A DNA stretch of 64,000 nucleotides from an uncultured Dysgonomonas sp. Its GTDB lineage: Bacteria > Bacteroidota > Bacteroidia > Bacteroidales > Dysgonomonadaceae. Positions 1 through 9,833 of the stretch are shown here, one piece after another. Within the stretch, counting starts at the first letter, position 1. Every line of letters starts with the position of its first letter. A program made the translations under genes and the position numbers. The DNA lies in NCBI GenBank assembly GCA_937875275.1, contig CALNCC010000146.1:15806-79805 (forward strand), given 5' to 3'. The notes under the pieces are model-generated. The model did not search any database. It was given only the letters and a program-made list of their open reading frames with translations, and had not been told where the DNA came from.

Positions 1-2559
1 GTATACTACCGAACCACTGCTGTAATTGGGCTCGATCTTGATTGCCGTATGTAGTTTCGATGTTGTTGCACCACCGATCAACAGAGGCATACTGAAACCT
101 GCTTTTTCCATTTCACGAGCTACAATGCTCATCTCTTCGAGTGATGGTGTGATCAATCCACTCAAGCAAACAATGTCCGGCTGTTCTTCTCTTATCTTCT
201 GAATAATAACCTCCGGTGGAGTCATCACGCCCAAATCGATTACTTCATAGTTGTTACAAGCTAAGATGATAGAAACTATATTTTTACCAATATCGTGCAC
301 ATCTCCCTTGACTGTGGCAATAATCAGCTTACCGGCTTTACGGCTTGCCGATGAAGATTTCTGGGCTTCGATGGTTGGTTGAAGAATATTTACCGCCTGT
401 TTCATTGTGCGTGCAGTCTTTACCACCTGAGGTAAAAACATCTTGCCTGAGCCGAATAGGTCTCCTACCTTATTCATCCCATCCATCAGCGGTTTGTCTA
501 TAATATCCACGGCTTTCGGATATTTCAATAACGCTTCAGCTAAGTCTTCTTGAAGATGTTCGCTGATTCCTTTTACTAAGGCATATTTAATACGTTCTTC
601 TAAAGAATAAGAACGCCATTCTTCCACCTTTTGCTCAGTAGTTCCGGTCTGTTCATTCTTTAGTTTTTCTGCATATTCGATCAATTCGTCAGTCGATTCA
701 GGGCGACGATTGAATATAACATCTTCAACCAAGTTTCTCAGATCAGTTGGTATGTCTTCATATATAATAGCCTCACTCGGATTGACGATACCCATATCCA
801 TCCCTCTCTGAACAGCATGATAAAGGAATACGGAATGCATCACTTCACGAACATAATTGTTGCCTCTGAAAGAGAATGATAAGTTACTTACCCCTCCGCT
901 TATTTTCGCATGCGGCAGATTTGCCTTTATCCATACAATTGTATTTAGGAAATCGACTGCATATCCTCTATGCTCTTCGATACCTGTGGCAATAGCCAAG
1001 ATATTGGGGTCGAAAATAATATCCTTAGGATCGAATCCATCATTCACAAGTAGTTTGTATGCTCGTTCGCAGATTTCGATACGTCGTTCGTAACGATCAG
1101 CCTGCCCTGCTTCGTCGAACGCCATTATAATAACAGCTGCTCCGTAAGCCTTTACCAGACGGGCTTCACGAAGAAATTCCTCTTCCCCGTTTTTTAGGGA
1201 GATTGAGTTCACGATAGGTTTTCCTTGCACACATTTCAATCCGGACTCTATGACTTCCCATTTCGAAGAGTCTATCATTATTGGCACACGAGATACATCG
1301 GGATCGGAAGCCAACATGTTGAGAAATGTCTTCATTTCCTCTGCTCCATCCAGCAATCCTTCGTCCATATTCACGTCTATCACTTGTGCTCCGTCCTCTA
1401 CTTGTTTGTGCGCAATAGATAGAGCCTCCTCGTGTTTTTTCTCTTTTATCAGACGAAGAAATTTACGTGAACCGGCTACATTGCATCGTTCTCCGATGTT
1501 CATAAAATTCAGTTCGGGAGTAGCCTCCAATAATTCCAATCCCGACAACCACATATATTTTGGTTTGCTTACCGGCTTGTGAGGTTGAGCCCCTTTTATC
1601 AGCTCGGCATAGCGTCCGATATGGGCAGGTGTTGTACCACAACATCCCCCTAATATATTCACTAATCCCTCATTGATATAGTCTTTGATCTGGCTTGCCA
1701 TTTTTTCGGGAGTCTCGTCATATTCTCCAAACTGATTGGGCAATCCGGCATTAGGATATGCCGAAATATAGCTTGGTGCAAGCCTTCCCAATTCTTGCAA
1801 ATGTGGTTTCATATCCGAAGCTCCGAATGAACAGTTCAGCCCGATTGATAGAAAGTCGATATGGCTTACCGATGCAAGAAAAGCACCAATCGTTTGCCCC
1901 GACAATGTGCGTCCGCCCTTGTCTGCCAAGGTAACCGATATCATTATCGGCAAATCTATATTTCGTTCTTTTCTCAACTCGTCTGCCGCAAACAAAGCTG
2001 CTTTGGCATTCAGAGTATCGAATATCGTTTCTATAAGCAACAGGTCAACTCCGCCGTCAATCAATCCTTCGATTTGCTCGCGATAAGCCAATCGCAGATC
2101 ATCGAAAGTAACTGCTCTGAAAATCGGGTTTTCAACTTTCGGACTCATCGACGCCGTCTTGTTGGTTGGGCCTATCGATCCTGCTACAAAGCGAGGTTTA
2201 TCAGGATTCTGTTTTGTATATTCGTCCGCAGCGCGACGAGCTATCTTTGCTGCTTCTACATTTATTTCACGTACCAAATCTGCCATATCATAGTCTTCCA
2301 TAGATATAGCATTGGCATTAAAGGTATTGGTCTCTATTATATCAGTCCCGACTTCGAGGTATTCTTTGTGGATAGCCTCTATGATATCGGGTTGTGTAAG
2401 GCACAAAAGGTCGTTGTTCCCTTTCAGTAATACAGTAGAGCTTTTGAACCTGTCGCCTCTGAAGTCTTCCTCTTTGAGGGTGTATCGCTGAATCATCGTT
2501 CCCATCGCTCCATCTAAGATGAGAATCCGGTCTTTTAATATATCGTGTATCTTATGCAT
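1..2559 (-). CDS. metH: Cobalamin-dependent methionine synthase MetH, 3' end outside window
   Basis: Transfers a methyl group from 5-methyltetrahydrofolate to homocysteine through enzyme-bound cobalamin in the cytosol. The frame is open from the ATG at 2559 to the window edge, 853 codons. Visible in order: the homocysteine-binding domain with the zinc ligands in GLNCS and GGCCGTTPAH; the pterin-binding domain opening with NIGERCNVAGS and including DVNMDEGLLDG; the cobalamin domain with GDVHDIGKN, where the axial ligand is His755. The last visible residues (KIEPNYSSGSVVY) lie inside the B12 domain, so the end of that domain and any AdoMet reactivation domain lie beyond position 1. The gene starts 6 bp after the stop of the upstream membrane-protein gene, so it is probably the last visible member of the der-smpB transcript. 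Identification is certain; total length cannot be judged. Confidence 0.97.
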   Translation of the reverse strand, partial: MHKIHDILKDRILILDGAMGTMIQRYTLKEEDFRGDRFKSSTVLLKGNNDLLCLTQPDIIEAIHKEYLEVGTDIIETNTFNANAISMEDYDMADLVREINVEAAKIARRAADEYTKQNPDKPRFVAGSIGPTNKTASMSPKVENPIFRAVTFDDLRLAYREQIEGLIDGGVDLLLIETIFDTLNAKAALFAADELRKERNIDLPIMISVTLADKGGRTLSGQTIGAFLASVSHIDFLSIGLNCSFGASDMKPHLQELGRLAPSYISAYPNAGLPNQFGEYDETPEKMASQIKDYINEGLVNILGGCCGTTPAHIGRYAELIKGAQPHKPVSKPKYMWLSGLELLEATPELNFMNIGERCNVAGSRKFLRLIKEKKHEEALSIAHKQVEDGAQVIDVNMDEGLLDGAEEMKTFLNMLASDPDVSRVPIMIDSSKWEVIESGLKCVQGKPIVNSISLKNGEEEFLREARLVKAYGAAVIIMAFDEAGQADRYERRIEICERAYKLLVNDGFDPKDIIFDPNILAIATGIEEHRGYAVDFLNTIVWIKANLPHAKISGGVSNLSFSFRGNNYVREVMHSVFLYHAVQRGMDMGIVNPSEAIIYEDIPTDLRNLVEDVIFNRRPESTDELIEYAEKLKNEQTGTTEQKVEEWRSYSLEERIKYALVKGISEHLQEDLAEALLKYPKAVDIIDKPLMDGMNKVGDLFGSGKMFLPQVVKTARTMKQAVNILQPTIEAQKSSSASRKAGKLIIATVKGDVHDIGKNIVSIILACNNYEVIDLGVMTPPEVIIQKIREEQPDIVCLSGLITPSLEEMSIVAREMEKAGFSMPLLIGGATTSKLHTAIKIEPNYSSGSVVY

Positions 2560-2565
2560 AATCAC

Positions 2566-3924
2566 TTAATCGTTTTCTTTTGTTAGGATCGTTACCGATT
2601 CTATATTGTAATAATCTTTATATTGCTTGTTTAACCAAAATGTAGGATCGGATGACAAATCTACAAAATCGTATCTTGAAGGAAGAACTAATTCCTTATA
2701 AAAAACTATGTTCTTCTCTCCTTTTATTTTCATTTCGTCTACGGTCTGCTCCCTTTCTTTAAATACTTCATTCATTTCGTGAATATTCTTCACATCATAG
2801 GCATACGTACCAACAAAGTAAATACACAAAATAGTGATGAGAAAAATGTCTATTTTTCTATACTTTATTTTCTTCAAATCAGTGTTCGCATACAGAACAC
2901 CAAATGCGATAATCATAAGTACGATAATACCAAATGCGGCTCGTGGCGGAAAGATCGGTGTCGCCACCATTGCCATGCAACCAATATGTGCCGAGATAGC
3001 AAATAATAGAGAACCTTGCGCCACTTTGTTGTTTCGCCAAGTGTCTTTGCTGCTCTTATTATGGACGTAGAACATCGCAGCATAGAGCAACGTCAGCGGC
3101 AATATATAGACCGAATATCTATATAGTACTTTCAGTATGCGATATCCCATATTGTAAATAAACGACTCATCGACAAGTCCCAAACTCTCGTTCACATGTT
3201 CGGATCGGATGAAGTTTCCCGGAGCTAACAACATGAATGCTCCTCCAATGCAAACACCTATCAGCCCGGCATATATCCATTTAGGAATAACACGTTTATT
3301 CTTCTTAGCCCATACAATCAGCAGTAGAATAAAAGCTACCTGAGCCACAAACATATTTTCCAATGTCCATCCCGAAAGGATGCCAAATAAAAAGAAGGCT
3401 GATATCTTAAGAGTATTATCCCCACCTTCAACGCCTTGATGGTATGTATAGAATGGGTAGAGAAAAAGCAGAACAATCGCCGTCCCCCACAGATAATTGG
3501 CACTACCGGTAAGCCACAATGTAGTAGCAATAAGTGCCGGAAGGAAAAACCAACTCAAAAGAAACAAGACGATGAATGCTTTCACATTTGCCCCTTTACC
3601 ATTGGTGGAATATTTGCATATCAACAGAATAAGAAATGTAAAGACGGCACTATTCAATATATCGTTCCATGGTTCTCCGATCCATATCAGTAATTGAGCA
3701 ATGCTGTGCACAACGGCACGACCACCCCATTGCAGATAATGATTGTATTGAGAAATTACAATATCCGAAAAACTGTCAATTTTTAGCAGTGGCTCTGATC
3801 CATAAATGAATGCGTACAACCAATCGTCTGAATACAACGGATACAGATGATTGAGAAAGCAGACAAGAGCAAAGACCGCTAAACCAACAAGAGATATTAT
3901 AAGATTATTTTTCGTCATCTGCAA
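2566..3924 (-). CDS. Multi-pass membrane protein, DUF6056-like (paralogue A)
   Basis: A 452-residue hydrophobic protein with about ten predicted membrane segments and a short polar C-terminal tail. Its first periplasmic stretch carries the motif LYPLYSDDWLYAF, followed by SQYNHYLQWGGRAVVHSIAQ. An acidic pair after the first helix and a W-GGR loop are what one sees in DUF6056 and, more loosely, in GT-C-fold glycosyltransferases. It overlaps the next gene upstream (3905-5299) by 20 bp, and the two share the same landmarks, so they are tandem paralogues. A role in modifying a cell-surface glycan or lipid-linked sugar is inferred only from the fold class. An alternative start at the third codon would change little. 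Confidence 0.7.
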   Translation of the reverse strand: MQMTKNNLIISLVGLAVFALVCFLNHLYPLYSDDWLYAFIYGSEPLLKIDSFSDIVISQYNHYLQWGGRAVVHSIAQLLIWIGEPWNDILNSAVFTFLILLICKYSTNGKGANVKAFIVLFLLSWFFLPALIATTLWLTGSANYLWGTAIVLLFLYPFYTYHQGVEGGDNTLKISAFFLFGILSGWTLENMFVAQVAFILLLIVWAKKNKRVIPKWIYAGLIGVCIGGAFMLLAPGNFIRSEHVNESLGLVDESFIYNMGYRILKVLYRYSVYILPLTLLYAAMFYVHNKSSKDTWRNNKVAQGSLLFAISAHIGCMAMVATPIFPPRAAFGIIVLMIIAFGVLYANTDLKKIKYRKIDIFLITILCIYFVGTYAYDVKNIHEMNEVFKEREQTVDEMKIKGEKNIVFYKELVLPSRYDFVDLSSDPTFWLNKQYKDYYNIESVTILTKEND

Positions 3925-5299
3925 GAGTATCTACAACGGTTATTGATCTTACACCCATATACTTACCATATGCCCGCCCTAACCATCCGACAGAATCTAA
4001 TGGCAGATCGGATATATATGGTCTTGTCAGAGGTGGGTAATCATATTCGATCTTCCCTTCTATAATAATATTATCGACACCTTTCCCCTTTTCTATTTCT
4101 ATATATCGTTCTCTCTCATCGATCTTCTTCTTGAAATCATAAAGGCTTATCATTCCTCGTGTATAAGAATACGCAAACAGAAGTACGGATAATGAAAGGA
4201 GTATTATTTGGGCAACCTTCATCCATTTATCCGAAAAGCCTAAATTAACGAACAAGATAGCCGACGCAGCAGCAATAAACACTACAATACCAAACCATAC
4301 CCGATGTGGAAAGATAGGAGCAGCAGCCATAACAACAGTAGCAACCATAGCTGTAAGAAAGAACAATAAAGACAATGATAAGGTTTCCTTTACGTTTTCT
4401 CTTACTCCTTTTTTCAGATATATCAAGAGAAGTAAGAAATATATTAAGAATGGATAGAGGGCATATTCAACAAGGCTCTTGGCAATAGATGTCAAGCGAT
4501 AGAAATAGAATAATATTTTTGATTCGTCAGAAGCCCCCATGCCACTTACCGTAATTTCATTACGTATATAATTTCCGGGAGCAGCAAGCATCACAATTCC
4601 GCCAATCAACAAACCGGCTAAACCGAAGATTGCCCATAATGGAATATTAATCTTTTGGTAATGATACAAGATTATGATGCCGATTACGAAGAATGCTGCG
4701 GCAACAAACATATTTTCATTCGTCCATCCGGCAATAATTCCAAACAAAAACATATGCACAGATCTCTGAACAGAGTTTTCATTGGTGTCTTTATAATAAT
4801 GACGGCAATAAACAGCAAGGAATGAAATGATTATAAATCCGCCCCATAAATAATTGGCACTTCCCGTTTTCCAAAATATACATTCGCCGAGGCTTGGGAT
4901 GAAGAACCAAAGAAAAACATTGATGAGTAAGAATAATGAAATATTATGCTTTTGCTTACCCTTTGCGATAAAATATATGATGAGCACTAATGCAACATAA
5001 GCAATGCTGTTCAGTAGATCAGCCCACACTTTGTCTATATACAGCAAATACTGTGCTATGACATGCACGACAGATCGTCCACCCCATTCGAAATAATGAT
5101 TATACTGACTAACAAAGATATCCTTGATGCCACTGATGCGATTGCCATCATCACCAAGCTTGAAGGTATAGCTCCAATCATCTATATAGATGGGATAGAG
5201 GCTATTCATAAAATAAATGCCAATGAATAACAACGTAACAATCCCCAAGAAAAGTTTATTTTCGACAATATACTTTTTCAAAGAATGTAGTTTATTCAT
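3905..5299 (-). CDS. Multi-pass membrane protein, DUF6056-like (paralogue B)
   Basis: A 464-residue polytopic membrane protein, paralogous to its downstream neighbour. Matching landmarks are LYPIYIDDWSYTF after the first helix, SQYNHYFEWGGRSVVHVIAQ, a central TGSANYLWGG segment and a LAAPGNYIRNE loop (LAAPGNFIRSE in the other copy). The conserved DD and the GGR loop suggest a lipid-phosphate-sugar-dependent transferase of GT-C type, but no activity can be assigned. The gene follows smpB by 35 bp on the same strand and probably shares the der promoter. The tail after the last helix is polar and likely periplasmic. Confidence 0.7.
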   Translation of the reverse strand: MNKLHSLKKYIVENKLFLGIVTLLFIGIYFMNSLYPIYIDDWSYTFKLGDDGNRISGIKDIFVSQYNHYFEWGGRSVVHVIAQYLLYIDKVWADLLNSIAYVALVLIIYFIAKGKQKHNISLFLLINVFLWFFIPSLGECIFWKTGSANYLWGGFIIISFLAVYCRHYYKDTNENSVQRSVHMFLFGIIAGWTNENMFVAAAFFVIGIIILYHYQKINIPLWAIFGLAGLLIGGIVMLAAPGNYIRNEITVSGMGASDESKILFYFYRLTSIAKSLVEYALYPFLIYFLLLLIYLKKGVRENVKETLSLSLLFFLTAMVATVVMAAAPIFPHRVWFGIVVFIAAASAILFVNLGFSDKWMKVAQIILLSLSVLLFAYSYTRGMISLYDFKKKIDERERYIEIEKGKGVDNIIIEGKIEYDYPPLTRPYISDLPLDSVGWLGRAYGKYMGVRSITVVDTLADDEK

Positions 5300-5334
5300 T
5301 GGTCAATACATTTTTTTAATGAATAAAGGATGTA

Positions 5335-5793
5335 TCAGAACTTCATCGCTCTGTCCATCTGACGTTTATCATCCTTCTCGCGCAGAGACTGACGTTTATC
5401 ATAGCTTTTCTTACCACGGGCAATAGCTATAACCACCTTTGCCAATCCTCGTTCGTTGATAAACATGCGCATAGGAACAATCGTATATCCGGTTTCTTTT
5501 ACCTCTCGCTCAATTTTTTTCAACTCCTTGCGGTTGAGCAACAATTTTCGATCGCGACGTGCAACATGATTGTTATATGAGCCATAAAAATATTCAGCTA
5601 TATACATATTCTTTACCCACAATTCGCCTTTTTCTATCAGGCAAAAAGTATCCACAAGACTCGCCTTACCCAAACGGATCGATTTGATTTCCGTTCCGGT
5701 AAGCACGATTCCGGCAGTAAATGTATCAAGCAGTTCGTAGTCGAAACCGGCTCGCTTATTTTTTATGTTTATTTTCTGATTCTGAGAAGCCAT
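5335..5793 (-). CDS. smpB: SsrA-binding protein SmpB
   Basis: SmpB binds tmRNA and brings it to stalled ribosomes for trans-translation. From the chosen start the protein is [10 protein letters not shown]..., 152 residues, the usual length for the family. It shows the family features [14 protein letters not shown] near the N-terminus, [14 protein letters not shown], and a C-terminal basic tail with [17 protein letters not shown]. The frame stays open 19 codons further upstream to 5850, but that would overlap the end of der. The ATG at 5793 leaves an 8-bp gap and matches family N-termini, so I use it. It is likely co-transcribed with der. Confidence 0.96.
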   Translation of the reverse strand: MASQNQKINIKNKRAGFDYELLDTFTAGIVLTGTEIKSIRLGKASLVDTFCLIEKGELWVKNMYIAEYFYGSYNNHVARRDRKLLLNRKELKKIEREVKETGYTIVPMRMFINERGLAKVVIAIARGKKSYDKRQSLREKDDKRQMDRAMKF

Positions 5794-5801
5794 TAATGCT
5801 C

Positions 5802-7115
5802 TTATTTTTCTCTGATAAATATGTTGATCGGTGTACCCGTCAGATTCCAATTGTCGCGGATACGATTCTCAAGGAAGCGTCTGTACGGTTCTTTTACCCA
5901 TTGAGGCAGGTTACAGAAGAACACAAATGACGGCACTTGCGTATTTGGCAACTGAGTAACATATTTTATTTTGACATATTTTCCCTTATTCGATGGTGGA
6001 GGTGTCGCTTCTATTATCGGCAACATAACCTCATTCAACTTATGAGTAGGAATTTTTGTTTTACGTATTTCGTATACTTCTTTAGCTGTTTCCAACACCT
6101 TGAAGATACGTTGTTTTGTCATTGCTGATGCAAATATAATTGGGAAATCAACAAACGGAGCAAGACGCTGACGGATTGCTTTCTCGAATGTTTTTATTAC
6201 GATCTGCTCTTTGTTTTCCACCAAATCCCATTTGTTGACACACACTACCAATCCTTTGTGGTTTTTCTGTATCAGAGAAAATATGTTCAAATCCTGACTT
6301 TCAATTCCTTTTGTGGCATCAATCATCAAAACACAGACATCGGAATTTTCGATTGCTTTTATAGAACGAATAACAGAATAATACTCAAGTCCTTCGTCTA
6401 CTTTTCCTTTCTTGCGTATACCTGCCGTATCTACAAGATAAAAATCCATACCGAATTTATCGTATTTCGTATAGATTGAATCGCGAGTCGTACCGGCAAT
6501 ATTGGTTACTATATTTCTTTCTTCGCCGATCAAAGCATTCACTAAAGATGATTTTCCTGCATTCGGACGTCCCACGATTGCAATACGTGGTATCTCCTCT
6601 AACAGTTCTTCTTCGCCCTGTTTTGTGAATTTAGTCAATATGAGATCTAACAAGTCTCCCGTACCCGATCCGTTGATTGCCGATATATTTACCGGATCAC
6701 CCAGTCCTAACGAATAAAACTCGGCCGAACTTGCGTGGAAAGAGAAATTATCCGCTTTGTTGGATACAAGAATAATCGGTTTGCTTGATCGTCTCAGAAT
6801 GTTTGTTACATTTAGGTCGAGATCAGTCAATCCGTTCATTACGTCCAACACAAACATGATAACATCAGCTTCTTCGATAGCTATCTTAACCTGCTTATTG
6901 ATCTCTTCCTCAAACACATCTTCAGAGTTAACAACCCATCCTCCGGTATCGACCAATGAGAATTCTTGTCCACCCCACTCTACTTTGCCATATTGTCTGT
7001 CGCGTGTTGTTCCGGCAGTTTCATCCACTATCGCCTGACGACTTTCTGTCAACCGATTAAATAATGTAGACTTACCAACATTAGGTCGCCCAACTATCGC
7101 TACTAAATTACCCAT
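5802..7115 (-). CDS. der: GTPase Der (EngA), ribosome assembly
   Basis: Tandem-G-domain GTPase needed for 50S subunit maturation. The 437-residue protein has the first P-loop GRPNVGKS at residues 9-16, DTGG at 56-59 and NKAD at 119-122. The second P-loop GRPNAGKS is at 182-189 with DTAG at 229-232, followed by NKWD and a C-terminal KH-like domain ending in a lysine/arginine-rich stretch. Length and motif order are those of the family. It is the first gene of a minus-strand run (der, smpB, two membrane paralogues, metH). A -7 box lies 25 bp upstream of the start. Confidence 0.98.
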   Translation of the reverse strand: MGNLVAIVGRPNVGKSTLFNRLTESRQAIVDETAGTTRDRQYGKVEWGGQEFSLVDTGGWVVNSEDVFEEEINKQVKIAIEEADVIMFVLDVMNGLTDLDLNVTNILRRSSKPIILVSNKADNFSFHASSAEFYSLGLGDPVNISAINGSGTGDLLDLILTKFTKQGEEELLEEIPRIAIVGRPNAGKSSLVNALIGEERNIVTNIAGTTRDSIYTKYDKFGMDFYLVDTAGIRKKGKVDEGLEYYSVIRSIKAIENSDVCVLMIDATKGIESQDLNIFSLIQKNHKGLVVCVNKWDLVENKEQIVIKTFEKAIRQRLAPFVDFPIIFASAMTKQRIFKVLETAKEVYEIRKTKIPTHKLNEVMLPIIEATPPPSNKGKYVKIKYVTQLPNTQVPSFVFFCNLPQWVKEPYRRFLENRIRDNWNLTGTPINIFIREK

Positions 7116-7139
7116 AAAATATTTTTATAAATTAGGATA

Positions 7140-7147
7140 CAAAGATA
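7140..7147 (-). promoter_or_regulatory. -7 box upstream of der
   Basis: The minus strand reads TATCTTTG, the Bacteroidota -7 consensus TAnnTTTG, 25 bp before the der start. No clear -33 TTTG is visible at the usual distance. Confidence 0.55.
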
Positions 7148-7179
7148 ATACTAATTTCTGGCATATATGTGTACAAGAA

Positions 7180-7206
7180 AGGCTTGCCTCGTAAAAAAGC
7201 AAGCCT
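7180..7206 (-). terminator. Hairpin between lipoprotein gene and der
   Basis: Perfect 8-bp inverted repeat AGGCTTGC / GCAAGCCT with an 11-nt loop. Read on the minus strand it follows the stop of the 7232-7792 gene and is followed by TTTCTTGT, so it can end that transcript before der. The U-tract is imperfect. Confidence 0.5.
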
Positions 7207-7231
7207 ATATAGTTAATTCATGCGTTGTTTC

Positions 7232-7792
7232 TTATTTGAATGTATATTTAACATTGAGCCATATCAAAGAGTCTGACTCAGATGACATATCAGATAGCGA
7301 ATTATATTTACTCAATTTCAATGCCTTATCAACATCCATCAACGCCTCGCCGACAAATGTATATACGGAATCCTGAGTGGCGTCATGGTTGAGATTCGGA
7401 TAACGGCAGAAACCTTGAGTCAGATATAGTTCCTCGGTTGTTCCACAGGCTATAAATACTTTCGACCCATCCGTTTTGTATGTATACAACGAATCGCCAA
7501 CAAAGTCATATTTAGATACTATTTTCACATTATCCTTGACGAATGTAACCATGCCGTCATGAAACTCGACAGTCATATTGCCATGTAATGTGCTGTCGTA
7601 ATTGAAGTACTTGAATATCAATTGCACCGAGTCGGTACTTAAGACCTCTTTGCCTCCACCGGGAGAGCCCATATACATTGTTAACAATGCCTCCGGCGAC
7701 TGCCTTATCATCACACTGCTTTCGTTACCTTCGTTGCTACATGCCACAAAGAGGAAAGATATTGACAGAAATACAAGAACTATTTTTTTCAT
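7232..7792 (-). CDS. Small lipoprotein of unknown function
   Basis: A 186-residue protein with a lipoprotein signal: a basic start, a hydrophobic stretch and the lipobox FLFVAC, lipidated on Cys18. The mature part is predicted to be beta-rich, with repeated short strands around KIVSKYDFVGDSLYTYKTDG, and has no catalytic motif I recognise. It resembles DUF4847-type Bacteroidales lipoproteins in size and composition, but that is a guess. It is bounded by likely terminators on both sides and so appears monocistronic. Location is probably the periplasmic face of the outer membrane. Confidence 0.75.
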   Translation of the reverse strand: MKKIVLVFLSISFLFVACSNEGNESSVMIRQSPEALLTMYMGSPGGGKEVLSTDSVQLIFKYFNYDSTLHGNMTVEFHDGMVTFVKDNVKIVSKYDFVGDSLYTYKTDGSKVFIACGTTEELYLTQGFCRYPNLNHDATQDSVYTFVGEALMDVDKALKLSKYNSLSDMSSESDSLIWLNVKYTFK

Positions 7793-7866
7793 TCTGATTG
7801 ACTAAAAAATGGAAGTGTAAAGATAATAAAAACACAATGTCTTTTTCGTAACAAACGGAAGATTAC

Positions 7867-7891
7867 AAAAAAAGGAATCTTTCGATTCCTT
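7867..7891 (-). terminator. Rho-independent terminator after DUF1080 gene
   Basis: On the minus strand AAGGAATC - GAAA loop - GATTCCTT runs straight into a seven-T tract, 9 bp after the DUF1080 stop. This is a textbook intrinsic terminator for the three-gene operon 7900-11099. Confidence 0.85.
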
Positions 7892-7899
7892 CTCTTATA

Positions 7900-8604
7900 T
7901 TATTTTCGATTCCTTTTTGGCTGATGATGCTGTGGCGCTTTCTGCATTGATAAAGGAGTTAACGTTACATTTTTGAATTGGATGTCTTTCCCTTCACTCT
8001 GCAAACCTATAAATCCTTCTTTCACTTTGTTGGTTCCTTTGTTCTGAAAAACGCCGTTGATATAAACTGTTATCACTCCATTCTGGCAATATATATCGGC
8101 TTTATTCCATTCTCCGGCTTTTTTCTCTGTCGATTCGCTTTTTTTCTTCACAACAGGAAATGCTGGACGCTCTTCTCCTGCCGGAGTTTTAAATTCTCTC
8201 AGATCCGAACCTCCAAGAAGAACAAAATCGCCTGCATCACCTGCATGCAATTGGCATTCTATACCATTCGGAAAAGGATTAGTCGGCTCTTCTATCAGTA
8301 AGAAAATACCACTATTGGTAGCAACACCGTTTGGCCAACGCCATTCTGCCTGCAAATGAAAGTTCCCATATTTTTTCTGTGTATACATATACCCGAATGG
8401 ATCACCTTTGATATGTATCATTCCGTCTTTTATCGTAAACACCTTTTCTGCCGGAACTTTATGTTCTTTAACTACAAAGTTCCAATTGAGTAAATCTTTG
8501 CCATTGAAAAGTTGCTCTACTTCTTGAGCCGACACCTGTCCGACAAAAAATATTGCTATCAAACACGATGCGACTGTTGTTAAAATTCTCTTTTTTGTTC
8601 TCAT
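7900..8604 (-). CDS. Secreted DUF1080 (3-keto-disaccharide hydrolase-like) protein
   Basis: A 234-residue protein with a cleavable signal peptide ending near VGQVSAQE, followed by one DUF1080 concanavalin-like domain: LFNGKDLLNWNF, a YMYTQKKYGNFHLQAEW strand, NSGIFL, the HAGDAGDF loop and the end strand IQFKNVTL. Family members act on carbohydrates, and some were shown to hydrolyse 3-keto-glycosides; the substrate here is unknown. The C-terminal tail is basic. It is the last gene of an operon with DUF2851 and an alpha/beta-hydrolase-like protein, 5 bp downstream of the latter. No SusC/D genes are nearby. Confidence 0.88.
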   Translation of the reverse strand: MRTKKRILTTVASCLIAIFFVGQVSAQEVEQLFNGKDLLNWNFVVKEHKVPAEKVFTIKDGMIHIKGDPFGYMYTQKKYGNFHLQAEWRWPNGVATNSGIFLLIEEPTNPFPNGIECQLHAGDAGDFVLLGGSDLREFKTPAGEERPAFPVVKKKSESTEKKAGEWNKADIYCQNGVITVYINGVFQNKGTNKVKEGFIGLQSEGKDIQFKNVTLTPLSMQKAPQHHQPKRNRK

Positions 8605-8609
8605 GGTTT

Positions 8610-9824
8610 TTATTTTAGAAATTCACTGATTTTGTCAAAGATATATATAAATTGTTTATCCACCTCATCGGCTATTTTTGTCAATGCAGGGAAAGGATCT
8701 TCATGTTTATATTTGTATGGAAGATCGAAAACATCGACATTGATCGCGATATCGCGTTTGCTGCCTTGCATTGTGTTCATCACTTCGTAGGGCGGCACCA
8801 CCTCATCCTGAGCCAAAGTTACGGCATAAAATTGGTCTTGCATTTCTCTGAATTTGGTTTCCCTGTATTTCGTCAATGTCTTGTAGTTGAGCATGCATTT
8901 AAAATTCACACCTTCGATGCATGGTTCACTCAGATACTTGTTCAGAATTTCGTCATGCTTCATGTGGCTCTCGATATGTTCTACCACATAAGAATATAAG
9001 CTCACATTGGCTTCACTATCCAATATGAATTTAGATACCGGAAACAAGCGGTTAAAAACCGCTCCTCCACAAAAAGTTGCATATTTAGACTTAGAGAAAT
9101 ATCCGTTCTTGTTTGTCATCATCAGTATTTGACCCAAGAATGTGCCGATAGAATAGGAACAGAAATCAATGGTTGCCTCTTTGTCAATCATCAGATGCTT
9201 GTCTGCTTTGATGTTTTCGACAAAGTCTATTGCGTCATAATAGGTCTGAAGTCCCGACCAGATAAATCGCTTAGGCTTGTTGTGTAGCCGTGTGCTGATG
9301 GCTACATTCGACAGGCTGGAGCCTATGACCTCGGGATGCCGGAATTTGCGTTCCTCGCTGATCTTATACATTTCGTGAGCACCGCTCCACGCAGCAGGCG
9401 CGCGATTCATATGAAATGCTATGGGGAAGAAAACGACCGACTTTCCTGTTTTTTTTACTATATGGTAAGCCCACGGCAGATATTTATACCATGTTTTTTC
9501 ATTGAATCCGTGGAACATCAATACTATGCCTTTCGATTTTTGCTCTCCGCAAGGCATCATCATGTGATAACGGAAGTTGATATTTTCCGAGATTTCGGCA
9601 TCAGTCTTATTCAGCATTTGTCGAATGATATCCGGCTCATAATCTTCGGGCGAAGGCGGAGTATATTCGTGGTTGTCAGGATTTTCTAAGCCACCCGGCA
9701 GTATCGATTGATAGTTGGATTTAAAATCGAAGTTCTTAATTACAACCCTGTCATCGACAGCAATAACTTCATCGTCATAATTGACAAGTGCTTTCAGACG
9801 ATTAAAAAGATCAATGTACTTCAT
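8610..9824 (-). CDS. Alpha/beta-hydrolase-like protein (DUF6051-like)
   Basis: A 404-residue cytosolic protein. An alpha/beta-hydrolase core can be read from GIVLMFHGFNEKTWYKYLP (oxyanion-side HGF motif, residues about 100-118) and DFCSYSIGTFLGQILMM. In the latter, SYSIG occupies the nucleophile elbow (the family norm is GxSxG, here with Ser replacing the first Gly). A late acidic/His pair (AQDEVVPPYEV and KYKHEDPFPA) could complete the triad. The family is probably DUF6051, of unknown function. It is sandwiched with 9-bp and 5-bp gaps between DUF2851 and DUF1080 genes, so the three are likely co-expressed. Substrate unknown. Confidence 0.75.
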   Translation of the reverse strand: MKYIDLFNRLKALVNYDDEVIAVDDRVVIKNFDFKSNYQSILPGGLENPDNHEYTPPSPEDYEPDIIRQMLNKTDAEISENINFRYHMMMPCGEQKSKGIVLMFHGFNEKTWYKYLPWAYHIVKKTGKSVVFFPIAFHMNRAPAAWSGAHEMYKISEERKFRHPEVIGSSLSNVAISTRLHNKPKRFIWSGLQTYYDAIDFVENIKADKHLMIDKEATIDFCSYSIGTFLGQILMMTNKNGYFSKSKYATFCGGAVFNRLFPVSKFILDSEANVSLYSYVVEHIESHMKHDEILNKYLSEPCIEGVNFKCMLNYKTLTKYRETKFREMQDQFYAVTLAQDEVVPPYEVMNTMQGSKRDIAINVDVFDLPYKYKHEDPFPALTKIADEVDKQFIYIFDKISEFLK

Positions 9825-9833
9825 TTCAATTCT

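Noticed and set aside
1861..2430. A 189-codon plus-strand ORF inside metH
   Set aside because: It lies opposite the clear metH frame, has no domain, and its composition is that of an antisense shadow.
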